Positions 6,361 through 14,618 of a DNA stretch of 25,584 nt are shown in pieces. The position numbers and the translations under genes were made by a program. The notes beneath the pieces were generated by a model that saw nothing but the letters and a program-made list of their open reading frames with translations, was not told the DNA's origin and ran no database searches. Where the stretch lies: the NCBI GenBank assembly GCA_012026715.1, contig VEPB01000173.1:1-25584 (forward strand), in the 5' to 3' direction. How positions within the stretch are numbered: position 1 is the first letter of the stretch; each line of letters begins with the position of its first letter. The stretch is from Methylococcaceae bacterium. Lineage in GTDB: Bacteria > Pseudomonadota > Gammaproteobacteria > Methylococcales > Methylococcaceae.

Positions 6361-7061
6361 ATTCGATCCGCCTGCGGCTGGGCCACGAACATGCCTGCGG
6401 TTATCTCGACGACCGGCTGGCGCGTTCGGTTTTCGTCGATCCCGCCCTGACCCTTTCGCCCCAGATTTACTCGGCGCTGGCCCGCAAGGGCTTCCGCCGC
6501 AGCGGCGACCTGGTCTATCGCCCCCGGTGCCGTGGCTGTAATGCCTGCATTCCGGTACGGCTCGATGTCGCGCGTTTCGCTCCGGATCGCTCCCAGCGAC
6601 GGAATCAGCAGCGCAACCGGGATCTGAGGGCGCAACCGACGCCTCCCGTGTTCAACGAGACCCATTACCGGCTGTTCACCCGCTACCAGGACAGCCGCCA
6701 CGCCGGCGGCGGCATGACCGCCATGAACCGCCGGGATTACCTGGGCTTTCTGGCATCGTCCTGGTCATCCTCCCAGTTCGTGGAATTTCGCGACAACGAC
6801 GAAAAACTGTTGGGGGTGGCCGTGGTGGACCGGCTTGAGGACGGCCTGTCGGCGGTCTACACCTTTTTCGACCCCGATGAATCCCAGCGCGGCATCGGCA
6901 CCCATGCGGTGCTGTGGCAAATCACGGAAGCCCAGCGTTTGCGTTTGCCCTGGCTTTATCTGGGCTACTGGATCGCCGAATCGCGCAAGATGGCCTACAA
7001 GAGCCGGTTCCGGCCGCTTCAGGCGCTTCACGGCGAGCGCTGGGAAGAGATCGAAGAATAG
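6357..7061 (+). CDS. bpt: Bacterial aspartate/glutamate leucyltransferase (arginyltransferase family)
   Basis: This 234-residue protein carries the ATE/Bpt signature cysteines: HACGYLDDRLARSVF near the start and YRPRCRGCNACIPVRLDV around residues 54-71. The C-terminal half has the acyltransferase pattern (LSAVYTFFDPDESQRGIGTH, then YLGYWIAESRKMAYKSRFRP). Bpt adds Leu to proteins starting with Asp or Glu and so extends the N-degron set of Aat. The frame stays open far upstream inside aat. The GTG at 6357 is chosen because it gives the family length, begins NSIRLRLGHEHACGYL, and makes a 4-base overlap with the aat stop. Confidence 0.93.
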   Translation: MNSIRLRLGHEHACGYLDDRLARSVFVDPALTLSPQIYSALARKGFRRSGDLVYRPRCRGCNACIPVRLDVARFAPDRSQRRNQQRNRDLRAQPTPPVFNETHYRLFTRYQDSRHAGGGMTAMNRRDYLGFLASSWSSSQFVEFRDNDEKLLGVAVVDRLEDGLSAVYTFFDPDESQRGIGTHAVLWQITEAQRLRLPWLYLGYWIAESRKMAYKSRFRPLQALHGERWEEIEE

Positions 7062-7078
7062 CGGGAAAAAGCGGGGGA

Positions 7079-7087
7079 TGTGATAAT
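7079..7087 (+). promoter_or_regulatory. Possible extended -10 promoter of infA
   Basis: TGTGATAAT fits an extended -10 (TGn then five of six bases of TATAAT). It lies about 64 bases before the infA ATG in the 89-bp gap after bpt. No good -35 is seen. Confidence 0.4.
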
Positions 7088-7150
7088 ATCGTCGGCTTTA
7101 ACAAACCGCCCAAGATCGGGGGTTGCGCCGCGGGTGCACTACGGAGACTT

Positions 7151-7369
7151 ATGTCGAAAGAAGATCAGATTGAAATGGAGGGTAAAGTCATCGAAACCCT
7201 GCCCAACACCACGTTCCGTGTCGAGCTGGACAACGGCCATGTGGTGATCGCCCATATTTCCGGCAAGATGCGCAAACACTACATCCGCATCCTCACCGGA
7301 GATCGGGTCAAAGTCGAGATGACGCCTTACGACCTCACCAAGGGACGAATCACCTTCCGCCAGCGCTGA
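7151..7369 (+). CDS. infA: Translation initiation factor IF-1
   Basis: This 72-residue protein is the full OB-fold of IF-1: KEDQIEMEGKVIETLPNTTF, then LDNGHVVIAHISGKMRKHYI, RILTGDRVKVEMTPYDLTKG, RITFRQR. It binds the 30S A site and helps IF-2 and IF-3 at initiation. A longer frame opens at 6914, but ATG at 7151 with GGAG seven bases upstream gives the exact family length. It follows bpt by 89 bp and faces clpA, whose gene ends only 20 bp away. The aat-infA-clpA-clpS neighbourhood is conserved in many gammaproteobacteria with varying orientations. Confidence 0.97.
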   Translation: MSKEDQIEMEGKVIETLPNTTFRVELDNGHVVIAHISGKMRKHYIRILTGDRVKVEMTPYDLTKGRITFRQR

Positions 7370-7375
7370 GGCCCC

Positions 7376-7399
7376 AAACCGTCCACTCTCAGACGGTTT
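7376..7399. terminator. Hairpin between convergent infA and clpA
   Basis: The arms AAACCGTC (7376-7383) and GACGGTTT (7392-7399) form 8 perfect pairs around an 8-base loop. It lies just after the infA stop, and its loop holds the clpA stop codon. A-T ends give a short T-tract on each strand (TTT), so it may work in both directions, though the T-tract is weak. Confidence 0.5.
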
Positions 7400-9656
7400 C
7401 GGGCGTTTGCCGCATGCTGACGATGGAAAACGCCAGCTTGCCGTCCTCGACACTGATCCTGACCATTCCGCCGTCCGCCAGCCTGCCGAACAGCAGTTCC
7501 TCGGCCAACGGCTTCTTGATGTTCTCCTGAATCACCCGCGCCATGGGCCGTGCGCCCATCTTGGGATCGCAGCCGTTTTGCGCCAGCCACTCGCGGGCAT
7601 CCGGCTCCAGGGCAATGGCCACACGTTTTTCGGCCAGTTGCGACTCCAATTCGAAGATGAACTTGTCCACCACCTGCCGGATGATCTCGATATCCAGCGG
7701 CTTGAACTGGATGATGGTATCCAGCCGGTTGCGGAATTCGGGCGCGAACAGCCGATCGATCGCCTTGAGGCTGTCGGTGGAGTGATCCTGCTGGGTGAAT
7801 CCGATGGAGGGCCGATCTCCGTCGGCTGCGCCGGCATTGGTGGTCATGATCAGCACGATGTTGCGGAAGTCCGCCTTGCGGCCGTTGTTGTCGGTCAGGG
7901 TGCCGTGATCCATCACCTGCAGCAGCAGGTTGAACACGTCCGGATGGGCCTTCTCGATCTCGTCCAGCAACAGCACGGAATGAGGCTGCTTGGTCACCGC
8001 CTCGGTCAGTAGCCCGCCCTGGTCGAATCCCACATAGCCCGGCGGGGCGCCAATCAGGCGCGACACCGTATGCCGCTCCATGTACTCGGACATGTCGAAG
8101 CGGATCAGCTCGATCCCCATCACCTTGGCCAGTTGGCGGCTGACTTCGGTCTTGCCGACCCCGGTGGGACCGGCGAACAGGAAGGAACCGATGGGTTTCT
8201 GCGTCTCCCGAAGGCCCGCCCGCGACATCTTGATGGCCGAGGCCAGCGCGGCGATCGCGTCGTCCTGACCGAACACCAGCATCTTCAGATTCTTTTCCAG
8301 ATCCTTGAGCTTGTCCTTGTCGTTGGTGGAAATGGTCTTGGGGGGGATGCGGGCGATCTTGGAGACGATTTCCTCGATCTCCAGGGTGCCGATGGTCTTC
8401 TTGCGGCGCGACACCGGAAGCAGCCGCTGCGACGCCCCGGCTTCGTCGATGACGTCGATGGCCTTGTCCGGCAAATGACGATCGTTGATGTACCGGCTGG
8501 ACAGCTCGGCGGCCGTCCGCAACGCCGCCAGCGAATATTTCACCTCGTGGTGCTGCTCGAAACGGGATTTCAAGCCCTTGAGGATCTGATAGGTTTCTTC
8601 CACCGTCGGCTCGTGGATATCCACCTTCTGGAAACGCCGGGCCAAGGCGCGGTCCTTCTCGAAGATGCCGCGGTATTCCTGATAGGTGGTCGAACCGATG
8701 CAGCGCAATTCGCCGGACGCCAACACCGGCTTGATCAGGTTGGAGGCGTCCATCACCCCGCCGGAAGCCGATCCGGCACCGATGATGGTGTGGATCTCGT
8801 CGATGAACAAGATGGTGTCGGCTTCCTTCTTGAGGTGCGCCAACAGGCTCTTCAGGCGCTTCTCGAAATCGCCCCGATACTTGGTGCCGGCCACCAGCGC
8901 TCCCAGGTCGAGCGCGTAGATGGTGCTGCCCAACAGCACCTCGGGCACCTCGCCTTCGACGATCTTCTTGGCCAAGCCCTCGGCGATGGCGGTCTTGCCG
9001 ACCCCGGCCTCGCCCACCAGCAGCGGATTGTTCTTGCGGCGCCGGCACAGCACCTGGATGGTCCTTTCGATCTCCTCCTTGCGGCCGATCAAGGGATCGA
9101 TCTTGCCCTTGCGCGCCATCTCGTTGAGGTTGGTCGCATATTTCTCCAGCGGATTGGAGCCTTGCTCCGCCTCTTCCGCTTCTGGTGCCGCCGCGCCCCG
9201 GCCGGGAGCCTGCTGATCGTCGCGATCCTTGGCGATGCCGTGCGAGATGAAATTGACCACGTCCAGCCGGGTCAGGTCCTGCTTGTTCAGCAGGTAGACG
9301 GCCTGGGCATCCTGTTCGCTGAAGATGGCCACCAGCACGTTGGCTCCGGTCACCTCCTTCTTGCCGGATGACTGCACATGGAATGCCGCCCGCTGCAGCA
9401 CCCGCTGAAAACCCAGGGTCGGCTGGGTCTCGCGCTTGACGCCGGGCGGAATCAGGGGGGTGGTCTCATCGAGGAATTCGCTGAGCTCCTTGGCCAACAG
9501 CTCGATGTTGCAGCCGCAGGCGGTCAGCACCTCCAGCGCCGCCTGGTTGTCCAGCATGGCCAGCAGCAGGTGCTCCACCGTGATGAATTCGTGCCGTTTC
9601 TCGTAGGCTGCCCGAAACGCGGCGTTGAGTGACGCTTCAAGCTCTTTGCTTAACAT
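7389..9656 (-). CDS. clpA: ClpA, ATPase subunit of the ClpAP protease
   Basis: This 755-residue protein has the full ClpA layout. The N-domain (about 1-145, beginning MLSKELEASLNAAFRAAYEK) docks ClpS. NBD1 has Walker A GEAGVGKT at about 215 and Walker B ILFIDEIH. NBD2 has Walker A GPTGVGKT at about 496 and VLLLDEIEKAHPDVF. The ClpP-docking loop is SIGFTQQD, in the place of the E. coli IGL loop. ClpA unfolds substrates and feeds them to ClpP; clpP is not in this window. The start at 9656 has GGAGA 8 bases upstream. The clpS gene ends 15 bp before it, so clpS-clpA is an operon. The last codons lie in a hairpin shared with infA. Confidence 0.97.
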   Translation of the reverse strand: MLSKELEASLNAAFRAAYEKRHEFITVEHLLLAMLDNQAALEVLTACGCNIELLAKELSEFLDETTPLIPPGVKRETQPTLGFQRVLQRAAFHVQSSGKKEVTGANVLVAIFSEQDAQAVYLLNKQDLTRLDVVNFISHGIAKDRDDQQAPGRGAAAPEAEEAEQGSNPLEKYATNLNEMARKGKIDPLIGRKEEIERTIQVLCRRRKNNPLLVGEAGVGKTAIAEGLAKKIVEGEVPEVLLGSTIYALDLGALVAGTKYRGDFEKRLKSLLAHLKKEADTILFIDEIHTIIGAGSASGGVMDASNLIKPVLASGELRCIGSTTYQEYRGIFEKDRALARRFQKVDIHEPTVEETYQILKGLKSRFEQHHEVKYSLAALRTAAELSSRYINDRHLPDKAIDVIDEAGASQRLLPVSRRKKTIGTLEIEEIVSKIARIPPKTISTNDKDKLKDLEKNLKMLVFGQDDAIAALASAIKMSRAGLRETQKPIGSFLFAGPTGVGKTEVSRQLAKVMGIELIRFDMSEYMERHTVSRLIGAPPGYVGFDQGGLLTEAVTKQPHSVLLLDEIEKAHPDVFNLLLQVMDHGTLTDNNGRKADFRNIVLIMTTNAGAADGDRPSIGFTQQDHSTDSLKAIDRLFAPEFRNRLDTIIQFKPLDIEIIRQVVDKFIFELESQLAEKRVAIALEPDAREWLAQNGCDPKMGARPMARVIQENIKKPLAEELLFGRLADGGMVRISVEDGKLAFSIVSMRQTPETV

Positions 9657-9671
9657 ACGCTGGATCTCCGC

Positions 9672-9992
9672 TTAAGCCTCTTCCATCGTGCACAGCAGCG
9701 GATGCTGGTGCTTGCGGGAATAGTCGGTCACCAGGCGAACCTTGGTTTCCGCCACGTCCTTGGAAAACACCCCGCAAACGCCGACTCCTCGGGTGTGCAC
9801 ATGGAGCATAACCTGTGTTGCTTTATCTTCGTTCATGCCGAAGAAACTCTTGAGGACCTGGACCACGAAATCCATGGGCGTGAAGTCGTCGTTCAGCAGC
9901 ATGACTTTGAACAATGGCGGCTTCTTCAGTTTGGGCCGCGCTTCCTGGGTGACGATCTCGTCACTGAGCTTGTTGTCCGGCTGTCCAGCCAT
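9672..9992 (-). CDS. clpS: ClpS, N-degron adaptor for ClpA
   Basis: This 106-residue protein equals E. coli ClpS in length. The core shows KVMLLNDDFTPMDFVVQVL, the segment holding the Asn-Asp pair and Met that form the N-degron pocket, then QVMLHVHTRGVGVCGVFSKD, where a His contacts the substrate's N-terminus, and the terminal HPLLCTMEEA. The frame can be extended to a TTG at 10016, but ATG at 9992 has GAGG upstream and gives the family length. ClpS hands proteins with N-terminal Leu, Phe, Trp or Tyr to ClpA, encoded next. Confidence 0.96.
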   Translation of the reverse strand: MAGQPDNKLSDEIVTQEARPKLKKPPLFKVMLLNDDFTPMDFVVQVLKSFFGMNEDKATQVMLHVHTRGVGVCGVFSKDVAETKVRLVTDYSRKHQHPLLCTMEEA

Positions 9993-10034
9993 GCCAAAGA
10001 CCTCGGTTAACCTCAAAATTGGATTGGGGATTCC

Positions 10035-10043
10035 ACTATATCA
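10035..10043 (-). promoter_or_regulatory. Possible extended -10 promoter of clpS-clpA
   Basis: Read on the minus strand, TGATATAGT fits TGn plus five of six bases of TATAAT. It lies about 43 bases before the clpS ATG, in the gap next to the membrane-protein gene. No clear -35 is present. Confidence 0.4.
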
Positions 10044-10087
10044 CCCACCCCAAAACTTGTCCGCAGCATCACCCGGACCGGCCTGAA

Positions 10088-10840
10088 TCAGGACCTTCGC
10101 AAGGCGTCCCGGCGATCGGAAAACGGCAATCGCCGCGGCAAGACCCACATCTCATACATCGACGCCACCCACATGAACACAAAGGCCATGGCCAAACCGC
10201 CGCCGGCCGCCACCACCAGGAGGGCGAAGTGGGCGTTGAGCTTGGTCAGCCACCACGAGGTAATGTCCAGCAGCAGGAACACATAGGGCATGATGATGGC
10301 AGCGCACTTCAGCTTCATCGGTACCCCCGAGGTCAGCGAGAAGATGCCGCCGACGAACATGAAGATGAAGGCAATGCCGAACAAATGGATGTGGGACACC
10401 CGGATCAGCGAAGCAAAGGTGGCACCCTGATCGGATTGCGCCCGCTCCTTGATCGCCTCGAACTTGCTGAAGTCGGGCAGCCCGCCCATCGAACCGTTGT
10501 GGCAGGGGAGGCAATCGGCCTCGAACAGGGGCTTGATGGATATATCGTACTCGGCCTGGTCGGCGCCATCCCGAACCCATTGAATGATCTTGAACCGGTC
10601 GGTTTCCGAGGCGTTTGCCTTCATGGAACCGTTCAGCTTGCTCTCCAGCATCGAGCCTGAACGATTGCCGTAATAGCTGTAGACGATGTCCTCGATGGAT
10701 AATCCGAACTTCCCGTCCGCCATGCCGTGGGTGAACAGGATTTGAACGAGAGCCATGCCGTAGCCGATTGCGATGGCCATCAAATACCCTGAAAATAGGA
10801 GTTTGACGGAAAAGCCCAGGTTGCTGAGATTGATCGGCAT
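10088..10840 (-). CDS. Four-helix membrane protein with one CxxCH haem motif
   Basis: This 250-residue protein has a first membrane helix at about 12-37. It then has a periplasmic-size loop of about 105 residues with CLPCH (Cys110, Cys113, His114), followed by three more helices (about 149-170, 176-198, 204-230). The lone CxxCH suggests covalent c-type haem in the loop; His150, His152 and His204 at helix edges could bind another cofactor. The C-terminus is basic. ATG at 10840 is chosen because GGAG lies 9 bases upstream; the frame extends to 10894. I do not recognise a named family. An electron-transfer or redox-sensing role is an inference from the haem motif. It points the same way as clpS but lies about 95 bp upstream of it, with a promoter-like element between. 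Confidence 0.75.
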   Translation of the reverse strand: MPINLSNLGFSVKLLFSGYLMAIAIGYGMALVQILFTHGMADGKFGLSIEDIVYSYYGNRSGSMLESKLNGSMKANASETDRFKIIQWVRDGADQAEYDISIKPLFEADCLPCHNGSMGGLPDFSKFEAIKERAQSDQGATFASLIRVSHIHLFGIAFIFMFVGGIFSLTSGVPMKLKCAAIIMPYVFLLLDITSWWLTKLNAHFALLVVAAGGGLAMAFVFMWVASMYEMWVLPRRLPFSDRRDALRRS

Positions 10841-10954
10841 GAGGGAAAGCTCCTTGGTTGCGGGCACGAGACCGAGCGGTTTTCCGGTCATCACGGATCA
10901 ATTGTTGGATAGCGCGACCTTATTGACAACCGCCACCCGAAAAAAGTTTGTGCC

Positions 10955-11437
10955 ATGACGTCCACTCTCGGCCCGCCGTCTGCGGCGAAACGCCCAAGGA
11001 TCACGGTGGCGGCCATCGCCGAGCGAAACGGTCGATTTCTTTTGGTTGAAGAACGCGACGGCTCCGGCGCGCTGGTCATCAACCAGCCGGCCGGCCATCT
11101 GGAAGGAGCGGAGACCTTGCAGCAAGCGGTTGTGCGGGAATGCCTGGAGGAAACCGGTTACCGGTTCCGTCCGGACGCTATCGTGGGGCTCTACCTGTGG
11201 TCCCATCCCGCCCTCGAGCGGGGCTACCTGCGTGTCTGTTTCGCCGGCACCGTCGAAGGGCAAGATCCGTCGCGCCCGCTGGACGACGGCATCGAGCGGG
11301 TGCTTTGGCTGAATCGGGATGAACTCGCCGACCAGAACCACCGACACCGCAGCCCCTTGGTTCTTCGATGTATCGACGACTATCTGACCGGGGAGCGCTA
11401 CCCCTTGACCCTGATCAAATCACTGATTTCCAACTGA
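10955..11437 (+). CDS. Nudix hydrolase (NudJ-like)
   Basis: This 160-residue protein contains a Nudix box, G-x5-E-x7-RE-x-x-EE-x-G: GHLEGAETLQQAVVRECLEE followed by TGY, at about residues 48-70. The start ITVAAIAERNGRFLLVEERD is the usual Nudix first strand pair. It ends three bases before mnmA begins, the same order as nudJ-mnmA in E. coli, where NudJ is a phosphatase acting on thiamin pyrophosphate and nucleoside di- and triphosphates. By synteny and size NudJ is the best match, but substrate cannot be read from the sequence. The ribosome-binding site upstream of 10955 is weak. It is divergent from the haem membrane protein. Confidence 0.85.
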   Translation: MTSTLGPPSAAKRPRITVAAIAERNGRFLLVEERDGSGALVINQPAGHLEGAETLQQAVVRECLEETGYRFRPDAIVGLYLWSHPALERGYLRVCFAGTVEGQDPSRPLDDGIERVLWLNRDELADQNHRHRSPLVLRCIDDYLTGERYPLTLIKSLISN

Positions 11438-11440
11438 CCC

Positions 11441-12565
11441 ATGTCGAAACACGTGATCGTCGGCATGTCCGGCGGCGTTGACTCATCCGTCACCGCCCTA
11501 TTATTGCTGGAACAGGGGTACCAAGTATCCGGCCTGTTCATGAAGAACTGGGACGAAGACGATGGCACCGACTACTGCACCGCCATCCAGGATCTGGCGG
11601 ATGCCCAGCAGGTCTGCGACCGCCTCGGCATCCCCCTGCACACCATCAACTTCGCAGCGGAATACTGGGACCGGGTGTTCGAGACCTTTCTGGCGGAATA
11701 TGCCGCCGGCCGCACCCCCAACCCGGACATCCTGTGCAACAAGGAAATCAAGTTCAAGGCCTTCCTGGACTACGCCCTGGAGCTGGGCGGCGACCTCATC
11801 GCCACCGGCCATTACGCCCGCGTCGACCGGCGCGACGGCCGTTTCCGACTGCTCAAGGGGCGCGATCTGGGCAAAGACCAGAGTTACTTCATTTATACTC
11901 TGGGCCAGTCCGCCCTCTCCCGAACGTTATTTCCCGTGGGCGGCCTGGAGAAGCCGGAAGTACGCCGGCTGGCCACCCGGCACGGATTCAGCACCGCCCG
12001 CAAGAAGGACAGCACCGGCATCTGCTTCATCGGCGAACGGCGTTTCCGCGAATTCCTGCAGCGCTATCTCCCCGCCAGTCCGGGCGACATTCGCACCCCG
12101 GACGGCGAACTGATCGGCCAGCATCAGGGCTTGATGTATTACACCCTGGGCCAGCGCCAGGGGCTCGGAATCGGCGGCGTTCACGGCGCCGAGCAGGACG
12201 CCTGGTATGTGCTGGCCAAGGATCTGGAACACAATGTGCTCATCGCCGGCCAGGGCCACGACCACCCCTGGCTGTTCGCCGGCGCTCTGGAGGCGAGCGG
12301 ACTGGACTGGACCAGCGGCATCCCGCTGCTGGAACCGTTGCATTGCAGCGCCAAGACCCGCTACCGGCAGCCCGATCAGGCCTGCCGGGTGGAACCCCTG
12401 GGTCCGGATCGTTGCCGGGTGATTTTCGATCAGCCGCAGCGTGCCATTACCCCCGGACAGTCTGTGGTGTTCTATCTTGATGGGGAGTGCCTGGGGGGGG
12501 GCATCATCGAACGGAATATCCCCCGCCCTGCCGAAGCCCGCGCGGAATGCCGGGCGGTGGCGTGA
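11441..12565 (+). CDS. mnmA: tRNA-specific 2-thiouridylase MnmA
   Basis: This 374-residue protein carries the ATP-pyrophosphatase P-loop GMSGGVDSS at residues 8-16, catalytic Cys99 in NPDILCNKEIKF and Cys195 in STGICFIGER, and the DQSYF motif near 146. It makes 2-thiouridine at position 34 of Lys, Glu and Gln tRNAs, taking sulfur from the IscS-Tus relay. It follows the Nudix gene by 3 bp, so the two are co-transcribed. In E. coli hflD lies between mnmA and purB; here the gap to purB is 47 bp and hflD is missing. The C-terminal 15 residues (ERNIPRPAEARAECRAVA) are a little longer than usual. Confidence 0.96.
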   Translation: MSKHVIVGMSGGVDSSVTALLLLEQGYQVSGLFMKNWDEDDGTDYCTAIQDLADAQQVCDRLGIPLHTINFAAEYWDRVFETFLAEYAAGRTPNPDILCNKEIKFKAFLDYALELGGDLIATGHYARVDRRDGRFRLLKGRDLGKDQSYFIYTLGQSALSRTLFPVGGLEKPEVRRLATRHGFSTARKKDSTGICFIGERRFREFLQRYLPASPGDIRTPDGELIGQHQGLMYYTLGQRQGLGIGGVHGAEQDAWYVLAKDLEHNVLIAGQGHDHPWLFAGALEASGLDWTSGIPLLEPLHCSAKTRYRQPDQACRVEPLGPDRCRVIFDQPQRAITPGQSVVFYLDGECLGGGIIERNIPRPAEARAECRAVA

Positions 12566-12612
12566 ACGTCGGCCCCGCCGGCGACCCATTTACCTTTGAC
12601 GAGGATGTGACC

Positions 12613-13977
12613 ATGAGCATCACCAGCCTGTCCCCCATCGATGGACGCTATGCCGGTAAAGTCGACGCCCTGCGGCCCCTGCTGAGCGAATATGGCCTGA
12701 TGCGATTCCGGGTCATGGTGGAGATTCGCTGGCTCCAGGCACTGGCGGGCGAACCGGGGATCCCCGAAGTGCCGACCCTGAGCATGTCCGCCCTGGAGGT
12801 TCTCGAATCCCTGGTGGAGGATTTCAGCGAAGCCTCGGCCTTGCGCATCAAGGAAATCGAGCAAACCACCAACCACGACGTCAAGGCGGTGGAATACTTC
12901 ATCAAGGAACACATCGCCGGCCATCCGGAACTGGCCAGGATCGCCGAGTTCGTCCACTTCGGCTGCACCTCGGAAGACATCAACAACCTCGCCTATGCCT
13001 TGATGCTCAAGGAAGTGCGCGACCAGGAACTGCTGGAGGAACTGAGCGAGGTGATCGAGGCGGTTTGGGTGCTCGCCCACGAATACGAATCCCAGCCCAT
13101 GCTGGCGCGCACCCACGGCCAACCGGCCAGCCCCACCACCATGGGCAAGGAGTTCGCCAACACCGCGGCGCGGCTGGAACGCCAGTACGAAATCCTGGCG
13201 GAGGTGGAACTGCTGGGCAAGATGAACGGCGCGGTGGGGAACTACAACGCCCACGTCGCCGCCTATCCGGAGGTGGACTGGCCCCGGCTGGCCAAGGATT
13301 TCGTCGAATCCCTGGGGCTGAAGTTCAACCCTTACACGACCCAGATCGAACCCCACGACTACCTGGCCGAGTTTTTCCACACCCTGATGCGCTTCAACAC
13401 CGCGCTGCTGGACTTCAACCGCGACGTGTGGGGCTATATCTCGCTGGGATACTTCCGCCAGAAAACCGTGGCCGGCCAGGTCGGCTCGTCCACCATGCCC
13501 CACAAGGTCAACCCCATCGACTTCGAGAACTCCGAAGGCAACCTGGGTCTGGCCAACGCCATCATGGGCCATCTGGCCGACAAGCTGCCGGTTTCCCGCT
13601 GGCAGCGGGACCTGAGCGATTCCACGGTGCTGCGCAACATCGGCGTCGGCATCGCCCACACCAGCCTGGCCCTGCAATCGACCCTGCGAGGCCTGGCCCA
13701 GCTTGAGCTTAATGAAGCCGCGATCGAGGCCGACCTGGACGCCAACTGGGAAGTGCTGGCGGAACCGATCCAGACCGTGATGCGCCGCTATGGCATCGAA
13801 AAGCCTTATGAAAAGTTGAAGGAACTGACCCGCGGCCGCAAGGTGACCCGGGCCGACCTCCAGCAGTTCATCGAAGGTCTGGCCATTCCCGCCGATGCCA
13901 AGCAACGGCTGCTGAATCTGACCCCCAAGACCTATATCGGCCTGGCCGAAACCCTGGCGAAGCGCCTGCAATTCTAG
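12613..13977 (+). CDS. purB: Adenylosuccinate lyase
   Basis: This 454-residue protein is close to E. coli PurB (456). It begins ITSLSPIDGRYAGKVDALRP and has the fumarase-superfamily signature GSSTMPHKVNPIDFENSEGN with the catalytic serine loop. It also has ARTHGQPASPTTMGKEFANT with the catalytic His, and VHFGCTSEDINNLAYAL. It cleaves SAICAR and adenylosuccinate to fumarate plus AICAR or AMP in purine synthesis. A longer frame starts at 12487 inside mnmA; ATG at 12613 is chosen because GAGGA lies 7 bases upstream and the protein begins at the family's normal point. The next gene, lolA, starts 9 bp after the stop. Confidence 0.97.
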   Translation: MSITSLSPIDGRYAGKVDALRPLLSEYGLMRFRVMVEIRWLQALAGEPGIPEVPTLSMSALEVLESLVEDFSEASALRIKEIEQTTNHDVKAVEYFIKEHIAGHPELARIAEFVHFGCTSEDINNLAYALMLKEVRDQELLEELSEVIEAVWVLAHEYESQPMLARTHGQPASPTTMGKEFANTAARLERQYEILAEVELLGKMNGAVGNYNAHVAAYPEVDWPRLAKDFVESLGLKFNPYTTQIEPHDYLAEFFHTLMRFNTALLDFNRDVWGYISLGYFRQKTVAGQVGSSTMPHKVNPIDFENSEGNLGLANAIMGHLADKLPVSRWQRDLSDSTVLRNIGVGIAHTSLALQSTLRGLAQLELNEAAIEADLDANWEVLAEPIQTVMRRYGIEKPYEKLKELTRGRKVTRADLQQFIEGLAIPADAKQRLLNLTPKTYIGLAETLAKRLQF

Positions 13978-13986
13978 GAGTACCCG

Positions 13987-14610
13987 ATGAGATTTCCGCT
14001 GCGCGCGGCGCTGCTGACCCTGGCCCTATCGGCTACGGCCACCGCCGCCGAGACCCCGCTGGACCGACTGCATGCCTTCCTGGGCAAGGCCGGCAGCCTT
14101 CAGGCCGATTTCAGCCAATCGCAGGTCTCCGAGACCGGCATCCCCGGCCAACGCACCAGCGGGGTGTTCTACTTGCAGCGTCCCGGCAAGTTCCGCTGGG
14201 ACTACCTCAAGCCCTACCACCAGGAGATCGTCTCCAACGGCGGCAAGGTGTGGTTTTACGACGTGGACCTGGAACAGGTCACCACCAAGAAGATTAACGA
14301 GGCGATCGGCTCCACCCCTGCCCTGCTGCTCAGCGGCGAAGTCGCTCTGGAGCAGAACTTCAAGGTGGACGACCAGGGCGAAAGCGAAGGACTCTACTGG
14401 ATCCGGCTGGTACCGAAAGATCCCGACAGCGGCTTCAAGCAACTGCTGATCGGCCTCGATGGGGAAAATCTGTCGGGGATGGAATTGACCGACAACTTCG
14501 GCCAGCTGACCCGCATCTATTTCAACAACGTCAAAACCGGCATCCGCCACGATCCGGGCCGCTTCGAATTCAAGCCTCCGGCGGGCGTGGACGTGTTCGA
14601 GGAAAAATAG
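13987..14610 (+). CDS. lolA: Outer-membrane lipoprotein carrier protein LolA
   Basis: This 207-residue protein has a signal peptide (MRFPLRAALLTLALSATATAA) and the LolA fold. Key segments are FLGKAGSLQADFSQSQVSE, VFYLQRPGKFRWDYLKPY with the conserved Arg-Trp, and EIVSNGGKVWFYDVDLEQVT, ending RFEFKPPAGVDVFEE. LolA takes lipoproteins from LolCDE at the inner membrane and carries them through the periplasm to LolB. The order lolA-rarA is common in gammaproteobacteria. It lies 9 bp after purB with GGAG nearby, and 5-8 bp before rarA, so it probably belongs to the long plus-strand operon. Confidence 0.95.
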   Translation: MRFPLRAALLTLALSATATAAETPLDRLHAFLGKAGSLQADFSQSQVSETGIPGQRTSGVFYLQRPGKFRWDYLKPYHQEIVSNGGKVWFYDVDLEQVTTKKINEAIGSTPALLLSGEVALEQNFKVDDQGESEGLYWIRLVPKDPDSGFKQLLIGLDGENLSGMELTDNFGQLTRIYFNNVKTGIRHDPGRFEFKPPAGVDVFEEK

Positions 14611-14618
14611 CCGACGTG

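Noticed and set aside
8070..9371. A 433-residue plus-strand open frame opposite clpA
   Set aside because: It is antisense to conserved ClpA motifs, and shows the same Leu/Gly/Asp-rich shadow composition.
12472..13971. A 499-residue minus-strand open frame opposite purB
   Set aside because: purB is certain on the plus strand. The antisense frame follows from GC-rich codon use and has a low-complexity Gln/Gly/Val/His composition with no family pattern.
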